Assembly (NCBI RefSeq): GCF_021191705.1
Contig: NZ_JAIWPU010000006.1
Span: 62,001 to 126,000 of the forward strand
Origin: Proluteimonas flavola
Lineage (GTDB): Bacteria; Pseudomonadota; Gammaproteobacteria; Xanthomonadales; Xanthomonadaceae
Length of the DNA: 64,000 nt
Direction of reading: 5' to 3'
In this document: positions 26,577 through 36,013 of the stretch, one piece after another
Position numbering within the stretch: position 1 is the first letter of the stretch
Layout: every line of letters starts with the position of its first letter
Notes under the pieces: model-generated
Told to the model about the DNA's origin: nothing
Seen by the model: only the letters and a program-made list of their open reading frames with translations
Databases searched by the model: none
Translations under genes and position numbers: made by a program

Positions 26577-27578
26577 ATGACCACCACAGCTCCCACCGAA
26601 GCCGACATCCAAGCCCGCCTCGCGCAACTCGATGCCTTGCGCGCCGCGATCGGGCGCGCGGTCGTCGGCCAGGCCGATGTCGTCGAACAACTGCTGGTCG
26701 CGCTGCTCGCGGGTGGTCACGTGCTCCTCGAAGGCGTGCCCGGGCTCGGCAAGACGCTGCTGGTGCGGACCCTGGGACAGGCGCTCGACCTGGGCTTCCG
26801 GCGCGTGCAGTTCACGCCCGACCTCATGCCCAGCGATCTGCTCGGCACCGAACTGCTCGAAGAGGATCACGGCACCGGCAAGCGCCACTTCCGTTTCCAG
26901 GAAGGCCCGGTGTTCACCCAGTTGCTGCTCGCCGACGAGCTCAACCGCACGCCGCCCAAGACGCAGGCCGCGCTGCTCGAAGCGATGGCCGAGCACACCG
27001 TCAGCCATGCCGGCGTGACCCGGGCGCTGCCGCGTCCGTTCTTCGTGCTGGCCACGCAGAACCCGATCGAACAGGCCGGCACCTATCCCTTGCCCGAGGC
27101 GCAGCTCGACCGTTTCCTGCTGCACGTCGCGCTCGGCTATCCCGATGCCGACGAGGAACAGGCGATCCTCGCCCGCACCACCGGCACGGACGAGGCCGAG
27201 GTGCCGCGCGTCATGGGCGCCGACGCGGTGCTCGCGCTGCAGGCGCTGGTGCGCCAGGTGCACGTCGGCGAGGACCTGCTCGCGTGGATCACCGCGCTGG
27301 TGCGCGCGACGCGGCCGGGCGAGGGCGCGCCGGAGGTCGTGCGCGACTACGTGCGCTGGGGCGCGGGTCCGCGCGCGGGCCAGTCGCTGGTGCTCGCGGC
27401 GAAGGCGCGTGCGTTGCTCCAAGGCCGGCTCGCGGCGACACGCGACGATGTCGCGGCCTTGCTCGCGCCGGTGCTGCGCCATCGTCTGGTGCTGTCGTTC
27501 GCGGCCGAGGCCGCGCAGATCGATGCCGACGCGGTGATCGCCGGCCTGCTGCGCGCCTTGCCCGCGCCGGCACGCTGA
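26577..27578 (+). CDS. MoxR-family AAA+ ATPase
   Basis: A 333-residue MoxR ATPase, a chaperone-like AAA+ protein that usually works with VWA/DUF58 proteins. Walker A is GVPGLGKT (residues 53-60), Walker B is LLLADE (about 116-121, with ELNRTPPKTQAALLEAM following), and sensor 1 is FFVLATQNPIEQAGTYPLPEAQ. The C-terminal lid domain (VRWGAGPRAGQSLVLAAKARAL) is typical. The DUF58 gene follows 8 bp after the stop, so both are in one transcript. Confidence 0.95.
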   Translation: MTTTAPTEADIQARLAQLDALRAAIGRAVVGQADVVEQLLVALLAGGHVLLEGVPGLGKTLLVRTLGQALDLGFRRVQFTPDLMPSDLLGTELLEEDHGTGKRHFRFQEGPVFTQLLLADELNRTPPKTQAALLEAMAEHTVSHAGVTRALPRPFFVLATQNPIEQAGTYPLPEAQLDRFLLHVALGYPDADEEQAILARTTGTDEAEVPRVMGADAVLALQALVRQVHVGEDLLAWITALVRATRPGEGAPEVVRDYVRWGAGPRAGQSLVLAAKARALLQGRLAATRDDVAALLAPVLRHRLVLSFAAEAAQIDADAVIAGLLRALPAPAR

Positions 27579-27586
27579 TTCCCGCG

Positions 27587-28516
27587 ATGGCGACTGCGGG
27601 ACCCGATGCACCCGGAACGCCTGCGGCCGATGCCGCGGGCGACCTGCTGTCGCCTGCGTTGCGATCGTGGCTGGCGACCCTGCGCCTGCGGACGCGTCGT
27701 GCGCTCGGGCGACAGGGCATCGGCCATCATGCGAGCCGCAACCGCGGCAGCGGACTGGAATTCTCCCAGTACCGCGCCTACGAATCCGGGGACGAACCGC
27801 GGCAGATCGACTGGAAACTCTACGCGCGCAGCGACCGCTTCTTCGTGCGTGAGGCCGAACGCGACAGTCCGGTGCGCGCGTGGGTGCTGCTCGACACCAC
27901 GGCGTCGATGGCCCAAGCCGATGAAGCCGCGCCGACGCGTACGCGCTTCGATGTCGCGCGGCTGCTGGCGACCTGCGTCTACGAGATTGCGCAACGACAG
28001 GGCGATGCCTGCGGCCTGGTGCTGTGCGGCGGCGCAGGCGTCGCCCTGGTGACGCCGGGTACCGGCCCGCGCCAGCGCGACCGGCTGCGGCATGCGCTTG
28101 CCGCGGTGCGTCCGCAGGGCGAATGGCCCGATGCGAAGGCGCTGGCGCCTGCATGGGGACGCATCGTACGTGGCGACCTCGTCGTCGCCATCGGCGACTG
28201 GTTCGATGACGCCGCAGTCGAGCAACTGGTGCAGCTCGCCAACGCCGGCCGCGACGTGATCGCCTTGCAGGTGCTGACCGCGGACGAGCGCGATTTCCCG
28301 TTCCGCGACGGCCGCCGCTTCGTCGAACCCGAGGCCGGTGAATCGCTGCTCGGCGATGGTCCTGCGCTGCGCGCGGACTACCTCGCACGATTCGAGGCTG
28401 CGCGACGCGCGCTGGCGGCGCGATTCGCGGCGGCCGGCATCCGCTTCGCGACGCATGTGATCGATGCGCCCCCGGAGTCCGTGCTCGGCGCACTGTTCGG
28501 CGAGCGCGCGCCATGA
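27587..28516 (+). CDS. DUF58 domain protein
   Basis: A 309-residue DUF58 protein with a VWA-like fold. The signature segment lies at about residues 60-110 (SQYRAYESGDEPRQIDWKLYARSDRFFVREAE, then WVLLDTTASM, a partial MIDAS). Later VWA-like strands are DLVVAIGDWFDD and RDVIALQVL. DUF58 proteins are the habitual partners of MoxR ATPases and are often linked to membrane-complex assembly. Its last codons overlap the next ATG by 4 bp. Confidence 0.92.
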   Translation: MATAGPDAPGTPAADAAGDLLSPALRSWLATLRLRTRRALGRQGIGHHASRNRGSGLEFSQYRAYESGDEPRQIDWKLYARSDRFFVREAERDSPVRAWVLLDTTASMAQADEAAPTRTRFDVARLLATCVYEIAQRQGDACGLVLCGGAGVALVTPGTGPRQRDRLRHALAAVRPQGEWPDAKALAPAWGRIVRGDLVVAIGDWFDDAAVEQLVQLANAGRDVIALQVLTADERDFPFRDGRRFVEPEAGESLLGDGPALRADYLARFEAARRALAARFAAAGIRFATHVIDAPPESVLGALFGERAP

Positions 28517-29661
28517 GTGTCGGCCTGCTCGCGCCTGCCGCGCTCGCGGCACTGATCGCGCTGCTGTTGCCGCTGCTGCTGCATCTGGCGCGCCGCGATG
28601 CGACGCGACCCACACCGTTCGCCGCGTTGCGCTGGCTGCGCGAGCGTCCCAAGCCGCGGCGTCGCCTGCGTTTCGACGACTGGCCGCTGCTGCTGGTGCG
28701 GCTGCTGTTGCTGGCGCTGCTCGCGGTGTGGCTGGCATGGCCGGTGCTGCATGGCGAAACCGCGCCCGCGCGCTGGACCATCGTCGCGCCCGGTGTTGCC
28801 GACGAGGCGCTGCCGCGCACCGAAGACGGCGCGCCTGCGCCGCGCTGGCTCGCGCCGGGCTTCCCCGAAGTGAGTCGCGAATCCGCGCCCGCACGCAACG
28901 GCGCCAGCGTCGCCAGCCTGTTGCGCGAGCTGGACATGACCGCGCCCGCCGGCACCGCGCTGACGGTCCTGGTGCCTGACACGATCGATGGCGCGGACGG
29001 CGGACGCGTCGTGCTGTCGCGGCCGGTCGACTGGCGGATCGTGGCCGGCAGTGAACCCGGCACGGACGCATCGCCGATCCTGCCGCCGCGTCTCGATGTC
29101 TTCGGCATCGCCGCCGACGATCCGGCGCTGCGCGTGCTGCGCGCCGTCGCGCGCGCGTGGCGTCCCGATGATGCCGATGCATTGCGCATTGCGAACGGAG
29201 ACGAAGCGCCGCGTGCGGATGCGATTGCCGTGTGGTGGGGCCACACCGCGCCGCCCGCTGCGTTGCGCACGGAAACGGCTGGTCGCGTTTTGCTGTTGGG
29301 GCCGGACGTACCGCGCGAAGAGATCGACTGGCAGTCGCTCCAGCAGGACGCGAACGGCGCGGCCGTGTTCGAACGCGCCGTCTGCGGCGAGGCGACCTGC
29401 GTGCGCTTCGCGCAGGCCGTCGATCCGGCGACGATGCCCCTTGTGCTCGATCCCGAATTCCCGTCGCGCCTGCGCGAGCTGCTGCAGCCGCTGCCCGCAC
29501 CGCAGCGCATCGCTGCCACGGATCTGGCGCCATCGACCGGTGCCGATGCCTGGCCGCCGACACCGCGCGATCTGCGGCCGTGGTGGGCGTTGCTCGTCGC
29601 GTTGGCATTCGCGCTGGAGCGCTGGATGGCCGCAGCGCCGCGTCGGAACCGCGCGGCATGA
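28513..29661 (+). CDS. BatA-type (aerotolerance regulator N-terminal domain) membrane protein
   Basis: A 382-residue membrane protein. The N-terminus has the BatA pattern: a first helix (PAALAALIALLLPLLLHLAR), a positively charged stretch (FAALRWLRERPKPRRRLRF) and a second helix (LLLVRLLLLALLAVWLAWPV). A long extracytoplasmic part follows without a recognisable VWA MIDAS. A last helix is near the C-terminus (WWALLVALAFALERW). ATGA overlaps on both sides put it in one coupled operon with the DUF58 and DUF4175-like genes. Confidence 0.85.
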   Translation: MSVGLLAPAALAALIALLLPLLLHLARRDATRPTPFAALRWLRERPKPRRRLRFDDWPLLLVRLLLLALLAVWLAWPVLHGETAPARWTIVAPGVADEALPRTEDGAPAPRWLAPGFPEVSRESAPARNGASVASLLRELDMTAPAGTALTVLVPDTIDGADGGRVVLSRPVDWRIVAGSEPGTDASPILPPRLDVFGIAADDPALRVLRAVARAWRPDDADALRIANGDEAPRADAIAVWWGHTAPPAALRTETAGRVLLLGPDVPREEIDWQSLQQDANGAAVFERAVCGEATCVRFAQAVDPATMPLVLDPEFPSRLRELLQPLPAPQRIAATDLAPSTGADAWPPTPRDLRPWWALLVALAFALERWMAAAPRRNRAA

Positions 29662-31889
29662 GCGTCGCTGCACAGCTGACCCGCATCCTGGGTGCCGCGC
29701 GCCGACGCGCAGCCGCGATCGTGCTGCTGTGCGCGCTGCCGATGGTCGCGGGCATCGCAACGTTGGCGTGGCGACTCGCGGGCGTGCCGCTCGCCACAGG
29801 CGTCGCGCTGGTGGGCCTGGCGGTCGTCGCGTGGCTGGCATCGCGGCGCATGGCGCGCTTCGATCGTGCATGGCTGATCCGCGATCTGGACGCGGATCGC
29901 GCGGACATGGACGACAGCGCCGCGCTGGTGTTCGCGCGCCCCGAAACGCTTGGGGCGCTGCAGCGCCTGCAGCAGTCGCGTCTTCAGGCGCGACTCGCGG
30001 CTGCGCCATGGGCGCCTGCACCCGCACCGTTTCCGAAGCGCGCGATCGCGGCCGCATGGGGTTCCGGCGCGATCCTGATCGCAGCCGCACTTTGGTGGCC
30101 GCCCATCACGCCGCACGCGGATGCGCAGCCGCGCACCGCGTCCCGATCCGCTGCGGTGAACGGCACGCCGGTCCTGCAATCGCAATCGCTGCGGATCGAC
30201 GCACCGGCCTACACCGGTCAGGCAACGCGCACGCAGACCGAACTCGACGCCCAGGCGCCGTCGGGCGCGAGGTTGCGCTGGGCACTGCGTTTCGCGCCGC
30301 AACCGCAGCGTGTCGGGCTGCGCCTGCACGACGACAGCGAGATCGCGTTCGTGCGCGAGGGCGAGGACTGGGTCGCGACGCTGCGGCTCGACCAGTCCTG
30401 GCTGTACCGCATCGCCGTCGATGGCGACACCGACCGTATCCTGGCGCGCGCGCAGCCCTGGCGGCTGGACGCGGTGCCGGATCGGCCGCCCGAGGTGCGC
30501 GTGCGCATGCCGGAGGAGACGTTGTCGACCCATACGCGCGGACAGCGCGCCTGGGCGTTGGCGTTCGAGGCCAGCGACGATCATGGCGTCGCGGCGGACG
30601 CGCAGTTGCGGATTACGGCCACGCGCGGCAGCGGCGAGGCGATCACGTTCGAGGACCGCACGATGCCGCTGCGCGGACGCGGCGATGCGCGTGCGATCAC
30701 GTTCCAGGCGACGCTCGACCCGGTCGCGCTCGGACTGGAAGAAGGCGGCGATCTCGTCGCCCAGCTCGAAGTGCGCGACAACCGCGTGCCGGAGCCGCAG
30801 CGTGCCCGCAGCGCCAGCCTGATCCTGCGTTGGCCGCCGCCGGTGCCGGCCGATGCGGATGGCCTCGAAGGGCTCGCGCGCGACGCGCTGCCGGCCTACT
30901 TCCGCAGCCAGCGCCAGATCATCATCGATGCCGAAGCGTTGCTCGCCGAGCAGCCGCGCATCGAACGCGGCGCCTTCGAAGGACGCTCCGACGCGCTCGG
31001 TGTGGACCAGCGCATCCTGCGCCTGCGCTACGGCCAGTTCCTCGGCGAGGAATCGGAAGGCGGTCCACGTCCGCCGCCCACCGCCGATGCGGCAGACCCG
31101 CCGCCACCCCCGCGCAAGCCGCTGCCGATCGACGATTTCGGCCAGACCGATACGCCGCCGGTAGAAACCCACGACGATGACGATCACGCGCACGACGATG
31201 CCCCCGCCGCCCAGGGCGCGGCCACGCACGACGACCACGATCACGCACCGCAGGACGCGATGACCTTCGGTCGCGCCGACGACGTGCTGGCGACGTTCGG
31301 CCACACCCACGACCTGCCGGAAGCGGCGACGCTGCTGGATCCGAAGACGCGCGAGATCCTGCGCGGCGCGCTGCAGGCGATGTGGCAGTCGGAACTGCAC
31401 CTGCGCCAGGCCGCGCCGCGCGAGGCGCTGCCGCATGCCAATCGCGCACTCGAACTGATCAAGCAGGTGCAGGAGGCCGACCGCATCTATCTGGCGCGGG
31501 TGGGTTCATCGTTGCCGCTGGTCGATCCCACGCGGCGGCTCGGTGGCGATCGCGACGGCATCGCGCCGCGTGCCGTGCCCGCGCCCGAGGTGGACACCGA
31601 CGCGGCACCCGCGACCGCCTGGCGCGCGCTCGCCTGGAACGATGCGCCGGATCTCGATGCATTGATCAGTTGGGCGCAGGCGCATCCGCGCCAGGTCGAC
31701 GATCCGCTCGCATTGCTGGGTGCCATCGACGCGCTGCGGCGCGACGCGGCCTGCGTCGACTGCCGGCAGGCGCTGCGCGGACAACTCTGGCGCGTGCTGC
31801 AGCGGCCGCTGCCGGCGCCCGCGCGGCGTGCGGCGACTGACGCGATGGGAACGCGTTATCTCGACGCGCTGCAGGCGGACGCGCCATGA
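29658..31889 (+). CDS. DUF4175-like large membrane protein with His/Asp-rich linker
   Basis: A 743-residue protein. Two N-terminal helices (AAIVLLCALPMVAGIATLAW and VALVGLAVVAWLA) and a third near residue 130 anchor it. The periplasmic part has a DUF4175-like region (LRIDAPAYTGQ, VPDRPPEVRVRMPEE, FEASDDHGVAADAQLRI). Near residues 505-532 comes a stretch rich in His and Asp (THDDDDHAHDDA, later HDDHDHAP), which could bind metal. A helical C-terminal part follows. Its ATG overlaps the BatA stop by 4 bp. The function in the MoxR operon is unknown. Confidence 0.8.
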   Translation: MSVAAQLTRILGAARRRAAAIVLLCALPMVAGIATLAWRLAGVPLATGVALVGLAVVAWLASRRMARFDRAWLIRDLDADRADMDDSAALVFARPETLGALQRLQQSRLQARLAAAPWAPAPAPFPKRAIAAAWGSGAILIAAALWWPPITPHADAQPRTASRSAAVNGTPVLQSQSLRIDAPAYTGQATRTQTELDAQAPSGARLRWALRFAPQPQRVGLRLHDDSEIAFVREGEDWVATLRLDQSWLYRIAVDGDTDRILARAQPWRLDAVPDRPPEVRVRMPEETLSTHTRGQRAWALAFEASDDHGVAADAQLRITATRGSGEAITFEDRTMPLRGRGDARAITFQATLDPVALGLEEGGDLVAQLEVRDNRVPEPQRARSASLILRWPPPVPADADGLEGLARDALPAYFRSQRQIIIDAEALLAEQPRIERGAFEGRSDALGVDQRILRLRYGQFLGEESEGGPRPPPTADAADPPPPPRKPLPIDDFGQTDTPPVETHDDDDHAHDDAPAAQGAATHDDHDHAPQDAMTFGRADDVLATFGHTHDLPEAATLLDPKTREILRGALQAMWQSELHLRQAAPREALPHANRALELIKQVQEADRIYLARVGSSLPLVDPTRRLGGDRDGIAPRAVPAPEVDTDAAPATAWRALAWNDAPDLDALISWAQAHPRQVDDPLALLGAIDALRRDAACVDCRQALRGQLWRVLQRPLPAPARRAATDAMGTRYLDALQADAP

Positions 31890-33700
31890 GCCCGGACCGC
31901 TGGCTGGTCATCGTGCTCGTCGTCGGTGCCGCGCTCGCGGTGCTGCGACTCGTCGTGGGACATCTGCGCGCGATGCCCGATGCACGGCCTGCCGTGTGGC
32001 GCACCTGTGTGCTCGCCGCGCTGACACTGGCGTCGACGGTCCTGCTGTATCGCGGCCTGTTGCCGCCGCCCGTTGCGGTCGAACGCGGCACGCTCGCCGT
32101 GCTGACTGCCGGCGCGGGCGGGCTTGCACTGCCGGCCGCCGAGGTCGTCGTCGCCTTGCCCGAGTCCGGCAATGTGCCGCCAGGCGCCGAACGCATGCCG
32201 GATCTGGCGACCGCATTGCGCCGGCATCCCGATGCCCGCGCGCTGATCGTCGTCGGTCATGGACTGGAAGTACGTGATCGCGATGCGGTCGATGGTCGCG
32301 CGCTGGCGTTCGTGCCGGCCGAAGCGCCTGCAGGACTTGCCGAACTCGTCGCACCGGACCACACGGGCGCCGGTGCGCGCTTCGAGGTGCGCGGCCGCTT
32401 GGGGCGGATCGATGCCGCGCGCGTGTCGCTGATGGACCCCGCGGGGCGAATCGTCTCGACTGCGCAGGCCGACGAAACCGGCCGTTTCCGGCTGGACGCG
32501 ACGGCGCGCGATGCAGGCGTGACGCTGTTCGAGGTCGTGGCGCAGGACGCGGATGCGCGCGAGATCGAACGCGTGCAGGTGCCGGTGATCGTCGACGCGG
32601 CAGCGCCGGTCCGCGTGCTGCTGATCGCAGGGTCTCCGAATCCGGACATGCGGGCGCTGCGTCGCTGGGCCGAGGATGCGGGCCTGAGCTTGCGCTGGCG
32701 CACGGCCTTCGGCGGAGGTGCGGGCGTGGGCGACGCACCGGCCTTCGATGCCGCATCGCTTGCCCGGCAGGATCTGGTGCTGCTCGACGCGCGCGCCTGG
32801 GACGGCTTGGGCGCTGGCGCGCGCGCGTCGCTGCTGACCGCCGTGCGCGGTGGTCTGGGCGTGCTGGTACACGCGCCGCAGGCGCCGTCCGCGGCGCTGC
32901 GTGGCTGGCTGCGCAGCGCAGGACTGACGATCGAGACCGGACGGGCCGTCGACTGGCAACCCGAGGCCGGTTCGGACGATGTCGCGCGTCTGCGCGCATG
33001 GATGGGGCCGGGCAGCGACGACGCGCCCTTCGATCCATTGCTGGCCGGCGAAGCGGCACCAACGCTCGCGTATCTGCCACTCTCGGGCGGCGTGCCGGCA
33101 CATGGCGACGCGCCGGTCGACATGATGCGCGGGCAGGCCGTCGGGCAGGGACGCATCGGCGTGGTCACGCTGGCCGACAGTTGGCAGTTGCCGCTGGCCG
33201 GCCGCGCGGATCTGCATGCGGGGCTGTGGAGTGGCTGGGCGGGCACGCTTGCGCGCGCCGGCGATGTCCGGCCGCCGCGTTTCGCCGGCGAACTGCGCAT
33301 GGGCATGCGCTCGATGGTCTGCGGGCTGGATGCCGATGCGCGCATCCATGCGCCCGACGGCACGACATCCGCGCCGGTGCCCGATCCCGCAGCGAACGGT
33401 TGCGCCGGCATCTGGCCGGGCGTGGCAGGCTGGCATCGCCTTGAAGATGCATCCGGCAGCTGGCCATTCCTGGTCCGCGCCGAAGATGCCGCCTCGGGCC
33501 TGCACATTGCGTCGCTGCAGACCGCGACGCGGGTGCTGGTTCGCGCATCCGATACGAGGCCCGACACGATGGCGGCGACACGCCCGGGCCGCGCCTGGCC
33601 GTGGCTGCTGGCCTGGCTGTGCGTCACCGCTGCGCTATGGGCGCTCGGCCGCGCGCGCGTCGGCCGGACGCAGGTGCCGACCGCCTCCCGGAGCGCATAA
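31886..33700 (+). CDS. large membrane protein with glutamine-amidotransferase/VWA-like region
   Basis: A 604-residue protein closing the MoxR operon. Two N-terminal helices (WLVIVLVVGAALAVLRLVV and CVLAALTLASTVLLYRGLL) and one at the C-terminus (WPWLLAWLCVTAALWAL) frame a long periplasmic body. The middle part (VRVLLIAGSPNPDMRALRRW, DLVLLDARAWDGL, VRGGLGVLVHAPQAP) looks like the GATase1-like domain often found at the end of Bat operons. A carboxypeptidase-regulatory-like beta domain may precede it (IVSTAQADETGRFRLDA). It has an ATGA overlap with the previous gene. No catalytic Cys-His-Glu set is obvious, so an enzymatic role is doubtful. Confidence 0.75.
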   Translation: MSPDRWLVIVLVVGAALAVLRLVVGHLRAMPDARPAVWRTCVLAALTLASTVLLYRGLLPPPVAVERGTLAVLTAGAGGLALPAAEVVVALPESGNVPPGAERMPDLATALRRHPDARALIVVGHGLEVRDRDAVDGRALAFVPAEAPAGLAELVAPDHTGAGARFEVRGRLGRIDAARVSLMDPAGRIVSTAQADETGRFRLDATARDAGVTLFEVVAQDADAREIERVQVPVIVDAAAPVRVLLIAGSPNPDMRALRRWAEDAGLSLRWRTAFGGGAGVGDAPAFDAASLARQDLVLLDARAWDGLGAGARASLLTAVRGGLGVLVHAPQAPSAALRGWLRSAGLTIETGRAVDWQPEAGSDDVARLRAWMGPGSDDAPFDPLLAGEAAPTLAYLPLSGGVPAHGDAPVDMMRGQAVGQGRIGVVTLADSWQLPLAGRADLHAGLWSGWAGTLARAGDVRPPRFAGELRMGMRSMVCGLDADARIHAPDGTTSAPVPDPAANGCAGIWPGVAGWHRLEDASGSWPFLVRAEDAASGLHIASLQTATRVLVRASDTRPDTMAATRPGRAWPWLLAWLCVTAALWALGRARVGRTQVPTASRSA

Positions 33701-33727
33701 TCCCGCCGCACAACCGGAGAGACGACG

Positions 33728-34072
33728 ATGGCGCATACGGGGCGCTGCCACTGCGGCAGCCTGGCGTTCGAACTGGACGGCGACATCGCCGAGGTCTACG
33801 ACTGCAACTGCTCGATGTGCCGTCGGCGCGGCGGCCTGCTGGCATTCGTGGCCCCTGACGCACTTCGCGAAACCGGCGGCGGCAGGCCGCAGACCTATCG
33901 CTTCAATACCCACAACATCGCGCATCACTTCTGCGGCAGCTGCGGCATCGCGCCGTACAGCCGTGGTGTCGGTCCGGACGGCGCGGAGATGGCCTGCATC
34001 AATGTGCGGTGCGTCGACGAGATCGATCTCGCGGCGCTGAAGATCGTGCAGATCGATGGGGCCCGTCTGTGA
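33728..34072 (+). CDS. GFA (glutathione-dependent formaldehyde-activating) family protein
   Basis: A 114-residue CENP-V/GFA-fold protein. The zinc-binding cysteines are all present: RCHCGS near residue 7, CNCSMC near 28 and CGSCG near 71. GFA members bind glutathione adducts or other small electrophiles; the true substrate is unknown. CCGGAGAGACG upstream of the ATG is the ribosome site. The downstream lipoprotein gene overlaps the stop by 4 bp (GTGA). Confidence 0.9.
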   Translation: MAHTGRCHCGSLAFELDGDIAEVYDCNCSMCRRRGGLLAFVAPDALRETGGGRPQTYRFNTHNIAHHFCGSCGIAPYSRGVGPDGAEMACINVRCVDEIDLAALKIVQIDGARL

Positions 34073-34869
34073 GGCGCGTGCGTCTGCGCTGGGTCGGTGC
34101 GTTAGTGCTTGCGGCTGCGTTGACGGCTGGTTGCTCGTCTAGGTTGTCCGATGCGAACGGCATGGCCTACTCGGAAGCGGGCAACGCACCGACCGAGAAT
34201 TCCGATGGCACCCTGCTGGCCTACGAGCACAGCGTCGGCGTGCAGCTCGACCGCGAGACGATCCTGCCGCGCTTGCAGGCGATCCAGGCCGCATGCCGCG
34301 ATGCGCGCTTCGGTGCGTGCACGCTGATCGAAGCGCAGCAGTCGGCCGGCGATCGCCCGTCCGCGCGTGCGGTGCTGCGCATGGCGCCCGCGGGCATCGA
34401 ACCCATGATCGCGCTGGCAGGCGAGGGCGGCGAAGCCGGCGAGCGCAGCACGCGTGCCGAAGATCTTGCCGTCGTCGTGCGCGACAACACCACCGAGCAG
34501 GACCGGTTGACGAAGGAGATGGCACGACTGCAGGCGTTCGAAGCGCGGCGCGATCTTTCGGTGGCCGACATGATCGCGTTGTCGGAACGCATCGCCGCGA
34601 CCGAAGCGCAGCTCGAAGCCGCACGCCGCGATGGCGCCCAGCATCGCCGTCGCATCGACACGCAACTATTGACCGTGCAGTTGCGCGCGCGCGACGGCCA
34701 GCAGGGCCGTAGCGAGATCGCGATGGCATTCCGCGAGTTCGGCGGCACGCTGGCGGTCGGCACCGCATGGACGATCCGTGCGACCGCGTTCCTGTTGCCG
34801 TTGGGAATCGCCGGTTTCGCGCTGTTCCTCGTGCTGCGCGCGCTGTGGCGGCGACGTCGCCGCGGCTGA
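34069..34869 (+). CDS. DUF4349-like lipoprotein
   Basis: A 266-residue lipoprotein starting at GTG 34069, whose GTGA overlaps the GFA stop. The signal peptide ends in the lipobox LTAGC. The body has a DUF4349-like order: a beta region (LAYEHSVGVQLDRETILPRLQAIQ), a coiled coil of about 60 residues (DNTTEQDRLTKEMARLQ to TEAQLEAARRDGAQHRRRID), then a C-terminal helix (TAFLLPLGIAGFALFLVLRAL) and a basic tail. Envelope location is likely; function unknown. Confidence 0.8.
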   Translation: MRRVRLRWVGALVLAAALTAGCSSRLSDANGMAYSEAGNAPTENSDGTLLAYEHSVGVQLDRETILPRLQAIQAACRDARFGACTLIEAQQSAGDRPSARAVLRMAPAGIEPMIALAGEGGEAGERSTRAEDLAVVVRDNTTEQDRLTKEMARLQAFEARRDLSVADMIALSERIAATEAQLEAARRDGAQHRRRIDTQLLTVQLRARDGQQGRSEIAMAFREFGGTLAVGTAWTIRATAFLLPLGIAGFALFLVLRALWRRRRRG

Positions 34870-35026
34870 TCGCCTTGAGCGCGCGTCGGTTGCCCGACGC
34901 GGTGGGGTACTGCAGACTCGGGACGCCGCATGTCATGCCGGCACTCCGGGCGCGCAGCGCGACAGCGAACGCCGCGCCGGTTCACGACGCAGGCCCGGCC
35001 TGCGCCACCCACGCAAGGAGGACGCC

Positions 35027-35977
35027 ATGGTCACCCGTCGCGATGCCCTGAAACTCTCACTCGGTGCCGGCCTGTCGCTGGCATTGCCCGGCGCGCTGTT
35101 CGCCGCCACGGCCGCGCCGTTGCTGACGCGCCCGATCCCGTCGAGCGGACAGCGCATTCCGGTCGTCGGTCTCGGCAGTTCGGCGACGTTCTCGTCGACC
35201 GCGCGCGACGATGCATCCGCGCTCAACGCGGTGCTGCGTACGCTGATCGACCAGGGCGGTGCCGTCTTCGACACCGCGCCCAGCTACGGCGCATCGGAAG
35301 AAGTCGCCGGCAAGGCGGTGCAGGAACTCGGGATCGCCGACCGCGTGTTCTGGGCGACCAAGGTCAACGTCGCCGGCCGCGAGGCGGATGCGAAAGCCGA
35401 TCCGGCTGCGGCGCGCGCGCAGATCGAAGCCTCGTTCTCGCGCCTCGGCCGCGACACCATCGACCTGATCCAGGTGCACAACCTCGGCGACGTGCCGACC
35501 CAGCTCGGCATCCTGAAAGAGCTGAAGGCCGAAAAGCGCGTGCGCTACATCGGCGTCACCTCGACCAGCAAGCCGGCGTATCCGAAGCTGATCGAGACGA
35601 TGCGCAGCGAACCGCTGGATTTCATCGGCGTGGATTACGCCATCGACAACCGCGACGTCGAAGAGACGATCCTGCCGCTGGCCGCCGAGCGCGGTATCGG
35701 CGTGCTGGTCTATGCGCCGTTCGGACGCACGCGGCTGTGGCGGCGTGTGGGCGAAACGCCGGTGCCGGACTGGGCCGCGGAGTTCGATGCGGCCACCTGG
35801 GGCCAGTTCTTCCTGAAGTTCGTGCTGTCGCATCCGGCCGTCACCTGCGCAACGCCGGCGACGAGCCGCGCTTCGAACCTCATCGACAATCTCGGCGCGG
35901 GCCGTGGACGTCTGCCGGATACCGCGCAGCGCGGACGCATGGCGAAGCTGATCGAGGCACTGCCGGCGGCGAGCTGA
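35027..35977 (+). CDS. aldo/keto reductase with Tat signal
   Basis: A 316-residue aldo/keto reductase. The N-terminus is a Tat signal (VTRRDALKLSLGAGLSLALPGALF), so the enzyme should be periplasmic, like several bacterial AKRs of this type. The barrel includes VFDTAPSYGASEEVAGKAVQ (catalytic Asp and Tyr), VFWATKVNV (Lys), and DTIDLIQVHNLGD (His). AAGGAGG lies 6 bp before ATG 35027. The short C-terminus lacks a standard long NADPH loop pattern, so coenzyme use is uncertain. The 157 bp before it show no gene. Confidence 0.88.
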   Translation: MVTRRDALKLSLGAGLSLALPGALFAATAAPLLTRPIPSSGQRIPVVGLGSSATFSSTARDDASALNAVLRTLIDQGGAVFDTAPSYGASEEVAGKAVQELGIADRVFWATKVNVAGREADAKADPAAARAQIEASFSRLGRDTIDLIQVHNLGDVPTQLGILKELKAEKRVRYIGVTSTSKPAYPKLIETMRSEPLDFIGVDYAIDNRDVEETILPLAAERGIGVLVYAPFGRTRLWRRVGETPVPDWAAEFDAATWGQFFLKFVLSHPAVTCATPATSRASNLIDNLGAGRGRLPDTAQRGRMAKLIEALPAAS

Positions 35978-36013
35978 ATCCAGCGAGCCCGCCGCCGCGA
36001 CCGGCGTGCGGGC

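Noticed and set aside
26448-31436. 1662-codon minus-strand open frame
   Set aside because: It runs antisense over the MoxR, DUF58, BatA and DUF4175-like genes, which have clear motifs and coupled starts; the minus frame has none.
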